Source: Gp7-AA10 sp035636095 (GTDB taxonomy: Bacteria; Acidobacteriota; Thermoanaerobaculia; Gp7-AA8). Taken from it: DNA of 45,510 bases. Every line of letters begins with the position of its first letter. Within the stretch, counting starts at the first letter, position 1. The DNA is taken from contig DASPZU010000078.1 in assembly GCA_035636095.1 (NCBI GenBank), positions 1-45,510 on the forward strand, read 5' to 3'. A program made the translations under genes and the position numbers. Below the pieces are notes generated by a model that searched no databases, was not told the DNA's origin, and saw nothing but the letters and a program-made list of their open reading frames with translations. Shown here one piece after another: positions 39,874-45,510 of the stretch.

Positions 39874-42732
39874 TCAGAAAAGTTTCAGGAACAGGACGTT
39901 CGCGACGAAGCCATTCTGCGCGTTGCGACCGACAGTCTTGCCGATGTCGAGCCGGAGCAGCGTTCCGTAGGGACCGACCGTCTGGCCGCCGATGCCGACT
40001 CCCTGAAACGGCTCACGGTGATAGCCGGCCAGGTGATCGTCGATCAGGCCGTGATCGTAGAACGCCTCCATGCGCAACTGATCGGACACGACGAAGCCGT
40101 AGGAGAGATGACCGAGGATCGCCTTCTCCGCCCGCACCGAGCCGGAGCGGACGCCATGAATGCGGCGGGATCCGAAGAATCCGAGCTCGTAATCGGAGAA
40201 GCGGTCGAGGTGCGTACCGTCGAGATAATTGAGCTCCACGCCCAGGCGCTGAAACTTGGGAAGATAAAAGCTCTTCGACAGCTCGGCTCCGAAGTCGGCA
40301 TTCGTCTTTTGACTCGGGTTGTATTCGGAAAGGATGCCCCACGGTTTCCAGGTGGTGCGCTTGTTGTAGTCATAAAACGCGCCGACTGTGTACCCCCATC
40401 GCGAATACGAGCCGTCGATGCCCGGAGAGATCTCAAAGGTGTCGCTGGGAACCGAAAACGACGGCGCGGTGTCCTTGTCGCGCATGTAGGTGATGTGCGA
40501 CAGGCCGAGGGAGACGTCGACTTTTCCGAAGTCGAGGATAGGGTGGCCGGCACGGAACGTCATCCGCGTCGGCAGCGACTTGACGGCTTCGGCCTTCTGT
40601 TCCAAACCGAAGCGATACATCGAGTTGGTGGTCGGAACAGCGATGGCGAAGAAATCTGCACCAATATTTGTTCTGGTATTTGCTACGTTTGGATTGGTGG
40701 CGTTGGCCGTGACCACCACGCCTGCGAAGAAGAGGTTGGTCTGGATGCCGCGTTTTTCCCAGTCGAAGTTGAAGTAATCGATGCCGCCGAGAGGGAGAAC
40801 GGGATAGTCCAGACCGGAATCGTGATGCACGCCGCCGACCATGAAAATGCGTGCGGTGTCGAATCCCTGTTTGACGACGCGCTCTCCCGACGCATTTTTC
40901 TCGGTGTAGCGCATTCCCTGGCTGGTCTCGCGGACGATGCGCGCGTCGGATGCTGACGCGATCTGATGCCGCTCGGCGAAATCGGACGGCTCGATGCGGA
41001 AATCGCTGAATGTCGTCTGCCGCAGCACCACGTTCGCGCGCCCGGCTGCCGAGACAACCTGCTGTGCGCTCACTTCCAGCGGCAGCCAGACCAGCTCGCG
41101 TGGATCTATTTTCGCGACGTCCGCCACGTTTAACGCTGCGTGCGTCTCTCGCGCGAACGGCTGAAAATCGACGCGCTCCTCGTTGGAAAGGACCTCGCCG
41201 GTCAGATTGAGCTGAATCATCGTGATCCGAATGCGCGCCCAGGTACGGCTGTCGATCCACACCGTGCCGCGATAGAGCGGAAGACCGAGCGGTGCGTTGG
41301 GCGGCGGCTCGAAACGCACTTCGTAGGTGTGGTATCCGTCGACATCCACGTCGCGGACGAGCTGATAGCGATATTCGTTGGTCAAATGGATGTCGAGAGG
41401 AAGTTGCGCAACCTTCTCCGGCTGGATGAGCGGCAGCTCTGGAATGCGGCCGTATTTCCACTTCACGCCGTTGATGAAGAAATCCTTCCACACCCAGTCG
41501 GCGGCGCCATGCGGCTCGAAGAAATAGTCGCCCGCGATGGTCGCCTCGATGGCCTCGCCGCCTTCCAAAGTGAAGCGCAACTTGGTGGCGTCACGCGCGA
41601 TGTATCGCGGCTGGATCGATTCCTGATACGTCTTGTAGGCCTGGTGATTGCGAATGATCTCTTCCACGGTGATGCCGCGCTGCGTTTGAACGCTAATCGC
41701 TTCCTTGGTGATCTGCGGCTTTTCGGTGTGATCGAGGGTCAGGAGAAATGGATGCTTCACCGGCTGCACGCCGATGAGGAAGTGTCCTCCCTTCGCGCCG
41801 ACGTCGGTGACCTGCCGATCGCCGGCGGCATCGACGCGACGCGGCCGCGTGTACCGGTCGCTGGGAAGCGAAGCGATGATTGCGGCACTGGCGTCGCCGC
41901 GCGGAACGATGATGGTGCGCAGATCTTCACCGCGCACAAACGTCAGCACCGGCATTTCGATCCGGTTGCCTTTCGCGTCGAGGACCTGGGTCGACGATGT
42001 CGAGTCGAACCCCCAATCGCCGGTGAAGGCGGCATTGAAATTCGCGAGTGCCGCGACATCCTCGGCCGCGGTGTGCACGGTATATGCGCGCGTCGCGCCG
42101 TCGGCGAGCGCTCGAGCGAGATCGAAAAATGCATTCGGCGACTGCGGGTCGACGTTCGCGTAAAGCTTTTTCGACGGCTCTTTTTCGAGGATCCATGCCG
42201 CCGTATTCTTCACGTCGGTCGCATTGACGATGAGCGCGTCCACGTAGTTGAGCGCGCCCGTTTCGTACAACTTGTTCAGATCTTCGACACTCGTCGCGGG
42301 CAGAACGATGCGAGACGCGACGTTGAGACCTTGCGCCGTGACGGCCAGCCGCTTCACGGCATAGCCTGCCACGGCGCTGTCGACGCCACTGGCAAGGACG
42401 CCCAGCGCTTCGAACGGACCGTGAAGCCGCGCCCACTCGACGATCGTCTTTGTGTGCGTCTCGACATCGAGCAGCGCATCTTTGTCGCGGTCGACCGAAT
42501 AGCCGACCATCAAGGTGAGTTTCTTGCGCTGCTCCGGAGAAAGCGTGTCGACGGCGACCGTGGCGAGATCGGACTCCTGGATCTGCAACACCAGTGGAAC
42601 GACGGCCGACGGCGGTGCAGTCAGATCGGCGACGGCCCCGACGCAGAGGGTGCATTCCTTCGGGGCATCGGCTGCCAACGACGAGAGGACGAGAAATTGC
42701 AAAGAAATCAGTACGATCGCGATTCTTCTCAT
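39874..42732 (-). CDS. Large outer-membrane protein: TIM-like, LolA-like and beta-barrel regions
   Basis: A 952-residue exported protein with a signal peptide (MRRIAIVLISLQFLVLSSLA, mature from about ADAPKECTLC). Three regions can be seen. Residues about 25-290 alternate strands and helices (KKLTLMVGYSVDRDKDALL, FEALGVLASGVDSAVAGYAV, NYVDALIVNATDVKNTAAWI), like a TIM-barrel glycosidase without obvious paired catalytic acids. Residues about 350-600 are beta-rich (TKLRFTLEGGEAIEATIAGD, WIDSRTWARIRITMIQLNLT) and resemble the LolA/RseB-like fold of lipid-binding envelope proteins. From about 640 to the end are barrel strands (MTFRAGHPILDFGKVDVSLG), ending in phenylalanine (VLFLKLF) as BAM substrates do. 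Such a fusion is not known to me. It heads a four-gene operon. Confidence 0.7.
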   Translation of the reverse strand: MRRIAIVLISLQFLVLSSLAADAPKECTLCVGAVADLTAPPSAVVPLVLQIQESDLATVAVDTLSPEQRKKLTLMVGYSVDRDKDALLDVETHTKTIVEWARLHGPFEALGVLASGVDSAVAGYAVKRLAVTAQGLNVASRIVLPATSVEDLNKLYETGALNYVDALIVNATDVKNTAAWILEKEPSKKLYANVDPQSPNAFFDLARALADGATRAYTVHTAAEDVAALANFNAAFTGDWGFDSTSSTQVLDAKGNRIEMPVLTFVRGEDLRTIIVPRGDASAAIIASLPSDRYTRPRRVDAAGDRQVTDVGAKGGHFLIGVQPVKHPFLLTLDHTEKPQITKEAISVQTQRGITVEEIIRNHQAYKTYQESIQPRYIARDATKLRFTLEGGEAIEATIAGDYFFEPHGAADWVWKDFFINGVKWKYGRIPELPLIQPEKVAQLPLDIHLTNEYRYQLVRDVDVDGYHTYEVRFEPPPNAPLGLPLYRGTVWIDSRTWARIRITMIQLNLTGEVLSNEERVDFQPFARETHAALNVADVAKIDPRELVWLPLEVSAQQVVSAAGRANVVLRQTTFSDFRIEPSDFAERHQIASASDARIVRETSQGMRYTEKNASGERVVKQGFDTARIFMVGGVHHDSGLDYPVLPLGGIDYFNFDWEKRGIQTNLFFAGVVVTANATNPNVANTRTNIGADFFAIAVPTTNSMYRFGLEQKAEAVKSLPTRMTFRAGHPILDFGKVDVSLGLSHITYMRDKDTAPSFSVPSDTFEISPGIDGSYSRWGYTVGAFYDYNKRTTWKPWGILSEYNPSQKTNADFGAELSKSFYLPKFQRLGVELNYLDGTHLDRFSDYELGFFGSRRIHGVRSGSVRAEKAILGHLSYGFVVSDQLRMEAFYDHGLIDDHLAGYHREPFQGVGIGGQTVGPYGTLLRLDIGKTVGRNAQNGFVANVLFLKLF

Positions 42733-42773
42733 GATGGACGCGCCGTGTTCAACGCGACGTGCGGAGCTGAAAA

Positions 42774-43664
42774 TTGCCGACAAAGCGAGGCGTCCTTTTT
42801 CTAAATCCTTCCGCCGGGGCCAGGCTGTCCGTCACAGAAGTGTCAGCGATCGAGTCGGCCGCGAAAGAGGCTGGCCTGGGCGTCTTCCGCATCAGCCGCA
42901 ACATTGATTGTACGGCCCTGATCCGGGAGCAGATGAACGAGGGGCGCAATCTGTTCATCGCGGCCGGCGGAGACGGCACGATCAGCAATTGCATTCAGCC
43001 ACTCATCAACAGCGAGGCCATGCTGGGAGTCGTTCCGCTGGGCACGTTCAATCATTTTGCGCGCGACCTCGGCCTTCCGCTCGATTGGCGGGTGGCTCTC
43101 GACATCGCGCTCTCCGGAGCGACGCGGCAGGTCGATACCGCCCGCGTCAACGAGCGGTTCTTCATCAATAATGTTTCGATCGGCCTGTATCCCGAGCTGG
43201 TGGCGCGGCGTGAGGAACGCGGACGCGACACTCCACGCTGGAAGGCGCGCATCTATGCCGCCATCGCTACTCTTCGAAAATATCCGCACGTCACTCTGGC
43301 GATCGAGACCGATTACATGCACGAGGTCATCCGCACGCACGTCTTCGTGGTGTCGAACAACTCATACGACCTCTCCCGACTCGGCATCGAAGCGCCGCGC
43401 ACGACGCTGGAAGAAGGAAGGCTGTCGGTTTACTGGCTGCCGCACGTGTCGCGGATCAAATTGGCGCGTTTTCTGGCCAGCTATCTGGCCGGGCGAGTGA
43501 CCAAGACGCCGGGGTTCCGATCTTTTCGGACGGTGCGGGTTCGCGTGCAGTCGTCGCGAAAGCAAATGCAGATCGGCGTCGATGGCGAAGTCCTGACCAT
43601 GAAGCCGCCGCTGCTGATTACGGCCGTCCCAAAGTCGCTGCTGGTGAAAGTGTCGCGCGAATAG
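42774..43664 (+). CDS. Diacylglycerol/lipid kinase family protein
   Basis: Lipid kinase of the DAGK-catalytic (LCB5/YegS/DgkB) family, 296 residues. The nucleotide loop is AAGGDGTISNCI (63-74, GGDGT core), with VPLGTFNHFARDLGLP next, FINNVSIGLYPELVARRE in the catalytic beta-sandwich and IGVDGEVLTMKPPL near the end. It begins at TTG 42774: a stop codon lies two codons upstream in frame and GGAG stands 7 nt before, so this start is well supported. Its 5' end is 41 bp from the divergent 952-aa gene. Substrate (diacylglycerol, undecaprenol-like or other lipid) cannot be told from sequence. Confidence 0.92.
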   Translation: MPTKRGVLFLNPSAGARLSVTEVSAIESAAKEAGLGVFRISRNIDCTALIREQMNEGRNLFIAAGGDGTISNCIQPLINSEAMLGVVPLGTFNHFARDLGLPLDWRVALDIALSGATRQVDTARVNERFFINNVSIGLYPELVARREERGRDTPRWKARIYAAIATLRKYPHVTLAIETDYMHEVIRTHVFVVSNNSYDLSRLGIEAPRTTLEEGRLSVYWLPHVSRIKLARFLASYLAGRVTKTPGFRSFRTVRVRVQSSRKQMQIGVDGEVLTMKPPLLITAVPKSLLVKVSRE

Positions 43665-43688
43665 CGCGCGCTATAATCCGCTCCCTTT

Positions 43689-44978
43689 ATGACGCCGCGC
43701 ATCAAGGACCTTCCGCAGCACATCGGCGAGAAGGTCACCATCAACGGCTGGCTTTACAACAAACGCACCGCCGGCAAGCTGCAGTTTCCAATCATTCGCG
43801 ATGGGAGCGGATATTTGCAGTGCGTGGTGTCGAAAAAAGAAGTCAGCGAGCAGACCTGGCGGGCCGTCGAAGAGGTCACGCAGGAATCGACCGTCCGTGT
43901 GACGGGAAGTGCTCGCGCTGAAGAGCGCGCGCCGGGCGGGGTGGAGCTGGGAGTCGATTCCTTCGAAATCGTCCAACTGACTCAGGACTATCCGATCACG
44001 CCCAAGGAGCACGGCACGGCGTTCCTGATGGACATTCGCCATCTGTGGCTTCGCTCGTCGCGTCAGCATGCAGTCCTGCGCATCCGCAACGAGATCGAGC
44101 AGGCCTGCCGTGATTTCTTCTACGCGCGCGACTTCGTGCTCATTGACTCACCGATCCTTACCGCCAACGCTGCCGAAGGAACATCCACACTTTTCGAGAC
44201 AGACTATTTCGGCGAGAAAGCGTTTCTGTCACAGTCGGGTCAGCTGTACCTGGAGCCGGCGGCAGCGGCGTTCGGTCGCGTTTACTGCTTCGGTCCGACG
44301 TTTCGTGCCGAGAAATCGAAGACGCGGCGGCACCTCATGGAATTCTGGATGGTCGAGCCGGAAGTCGCGTTTCTCGAATTCGACGGGCTGCAGGACCTGG
44401 CCGAGGAGTTCATCGAATGGATCGTCGACCGCGTTCTGGAGCGCTGCAAGGAAGAGCTGAAGACGGTCGAGCGCGACCTCTCGAAGCTCGAAAACATCCG
44501 GCGCCCGTTTCCGCGGATCACTTATCGCGAAGCGATCGAGCTGCTCACCAGGAAAGGTCTGCCCGCTAAATTCGGCGATGACCTCGGCGGCGACGAGGAG
44601 ACCGTGATCGCGAATGCATTCGATCGCCCGGTGATGATCACCAGGTACCCCGCGGCGATCAAAGCGTTCTACATGCAGCCCGATCCGCAAGATGCGTCGC
44701 TGGCACTGGCCCTCGACATGATCGCGCCGGAAGGCTACGGCGAGATCATCGGCGGCTCGCAGCGCATCCACGATCACGATCTTCTTCTCCGGCGTCTCAA
44801 AGAACACAATCTGCCCATCGATCGCTTTCAGTGGTATCTCGACATTCGCAAGTACGGAACGTTTCCGCACTCGGGCTTCGGCATGGGAATCGAGCGCGTG
44901 GTGGCGTGGATGTCGGGCGCCTCGCATCTGCGTGAGACGATTCCGTATCCGAGAATGCTGAATCGCATTTACCCATGA
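43689..44978 (+). CDS. asnS: Asparaginyl-tRNA synthetase
   Basis: Class IIb synthetase charging tRNA(Asn), 429 residues. The N-terminal OB fold (VTINGWLYNKRTAGKLQFPIIRDG) binds the anticodon. The catalytic domain shows motif 1 near FFYARDFVLIDSPIL, motif 2 as CFGPTFRAEKSKTRRHLMEFWMVEPE and motif 3 as GFGMGIERVVAWM. The segment SQSGQLYLEPAAAAFGRVY fits AsnRS rather than AspRS. It lies 24 bp after the lipid kinase. The spacer to RNase J contains a repeat hairpin. Confidence 0.95.
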   Translation: MTPRIKDLPQHIGEKVTINGWLYNKRTAGKLQFPIIRDGSGYLQCVVSKKEVSEQTWRAVEEVTQESTVRVTGSARAEERAPGGVELGVDSFEIVQLTQDYPITPKEHGTAFLMDIRHLWLRSSRQHAVLRIRNEIEQACRDFFYARDFVLIDSPILTANAAEGTSTLFETDYFGEKAFLSQSGQLYLEPAAAAFGRVYCFGPTFRAEKSKTRRHLMEFWMVEPEVAFLEFDGLQDLAEEFIEWIVDRVLERCKEELKTVERDLSKLENIRRPFPRITYREAIELLTRKGLPAKFGDDLGGDEETVIANAFDRPVMITRYPAAIKAFYMQPDPQDASLALALDMIAPEGYGEIIGGSQRIHDHDLLLRRLKEHNLPIDRFQWYLDIRKYGTFPHSGFGMGIERVVAWMSGASHLRETIPYPRMLNRIYP

Positions 44979-44987
44979 CGTTGCAAA

Positions 44988-45070
44988 GTCTCGTGGTCTC
45001 GCGGTCTCGCGGTGGCGATAAGTAGACAATGACCCACTTCGAGACCACGCAACCACGAGACCGCGCAACC
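44988..45070. repeat. 8-bp-unit repeat hairpin spanning the asnS-rnj spacer and rnj codons
   Basis: The left arm 44988-45013 consists of TCTCGTGG, TCTCGCGG, TCTCGCGG. The right arm 45040-45070 alternates GAGACCAC, GCAACCAC, GAGACCGC and GCAACC. Several 10-bp registers pair perfectly (GTCTCGTGGT at 44988 with 45052-45061). The rnj start codon (45029) lies in the loop, and the right arm is translated as ETTQPRDRAT. Confidence 0.85.
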
Positions 45071-45510
45071 GTTCGCGTCATCCCTCTCGGCGGCTTAGGC
45101 GAAATCGGGATGAACCTCATGGTCATCGAGCACGGCGACGCGGCGGTGGTCGTCGATTGCGGAATGATGTTTCCCGATGCCGCGACTCTCGGCGTCGACG
45201 TCATCGTTCCCGACCTGACCTACGTCTTCGAGAATGCCGCGCGCATCAAGGCGGTCTTTCTCACACACGCGCACGAGGATCACATCGGCGCACTGCCATT
45301 TCTGGTCGAGCGCGTCAAAGTCCCCGTCTTCGGGATGCCGCTGACTCTTGGCTTCCTCCGCGACAAACTCGAAGAATTCGCGATCGATGACGTCGAAATG
45401 CGCGTCATCCGGCCGCGCGAGGTCGTCGAGGCCGGACCGTTCCGCGTGGAGGCGATTCGCGTGACGCACTCGATCGTCGATGCGCTGGCGTTCGCGATTC
45501 GCACGCCGGC
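45029..45510 (+). CDS. rnj: Ribonuclease J (3' partial)
   Basis: Metallo-beta-lactamase/beta-CASP ribonuclease with endo- and 5' exonuclease activity; the window ends after about 160 residues. The start RVIPLGGLGEIGMNLMVIE, VDCGMMFPDAATLGVDVIVPD and the zinc motif FLTHAHEDHIGALPFL (HxHxDH) identify the family with confidence. The first 15 or so residues (MTHFETTQPRDRATV) come from the right arm of a repeat hairpin and are not family sequence. No alternative start exists between this ATG and the conserved region. The C-terminal beta-CASP part is outside the window. Confidence 0.93.
   Translation, partial: MTHFETTQPRDRATVRVIPLGGLGEIGMNLMVIEHGDAAVVVDCGMMFPDAATLGVDVIVPDLTYVFENAARIKAVFLTHAHEDHIGALPFLVERVKVPVFGMPLTLGFLRDKLEEFAIDDVEMRVIRPREVVEAGPFRVEAIRVTHSIVDALAFAIRTP

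Noticed and set aside
41140..42804. 554-codon open frame on + antisense to the 952-aa gene
   Set aside because: No recognisable domain and arginine/aspartate-rich composition typical of a shadow frame; the minus-strand frame has a signal peptide, barrel strands and operon context.

Overview
The window is 45.5 kb of GC-rich DNA from a Gram-negative bacterium. Outer-membrane barrel proteins, a PpiD-type periplasmic chaperone, lipoprotein-like and signal-peptide proteins and a MurE of the meso-diaminopimelate type all point to a double-membrane cell. A full mraZ-to-ftsZ cluster, mreBCD-mrdA behind a FecR/Ig-like protein, multi-module Ig-like secreted proteins and the style of the intergenic repeats fit Acidobacteriota or a neighbouring lineage best. 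That placement is an inference from gene content, not a phylogeny. No rRNA, tRNA, CRISPR array, transposase or phage gene was seen.

Layout: 1-5.9 kb holds a 5'-truncated proline-rich protein, an outer-membrane barrel, gamma-glutamyltransferase, an M20 peptidase and a GHL10 glycosidase-like lipoprotein related to DigH. The lipoprotein gene is divergent from the division cluster. 5.9-22.2 kb is the dcw cluster on the + strand: mraZ, rsmH, ftsL, ftsI (with PASTA domain), murE, murF, mraY, murD, ftsW, murG, murC, ftsQ, ftsA, ftsZ; murB and ddl are absent from it. 22.5-25.0 kb is a minus-strand HU-DUF2461-guaA operon, followed by an S4-domain protein and a cold-shock protein on +. 25.8-31.8 kb is the rod-shape operon on the minus strand (FecR/Ig protein, mreB, mreC, mreD, mrdA) without rodA. 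31.9-38.3 kb holds a PpiD-like foldase, an acyl-CoA thioesterase, rarA, a threonine dehydratase-type enzyme and a four-module Ig-like exported protein. 38.4-42.7 kb is a four-gene minus-strand operon led by a 952-aa outer-membrane protein of unusual composition. The right end has a lipid/diacylglycerol kinase, asnS and the start of an RNase J.

The genes form one theme: precursor synthesis (murE/F/D/C, mraY, murG), septal polymerisation (ftsW/ftsI), elongasome (mreBCD, mrdA) and the Z-ring (ftsA/ftsZ). Regulation is visible as an MraZ operator of four GTGG boxes spaced exactly 10 bp apart before mraZ, and as a second promoter with a structured leader before murF.

The most unusual feature is a set of short-period (7-8 bp) tandem-repeat hairpins. 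They fill gene-gene spacers almost flush from stop codon to the next start (murD/ftsW, mreB/mreC, ppiD/thioesterase, threonine dehydratase/rarA, asnS/rnj, ftsZ/guaA). Each locus has its own unit, several sharing a CAACC core. Related one-armed arrays are translated inside ftsL, murF, murG and the N-terminus of RNase J, and a 54-bp compound palindrome is translated inside murE. I know of no described element family with this behaviour.
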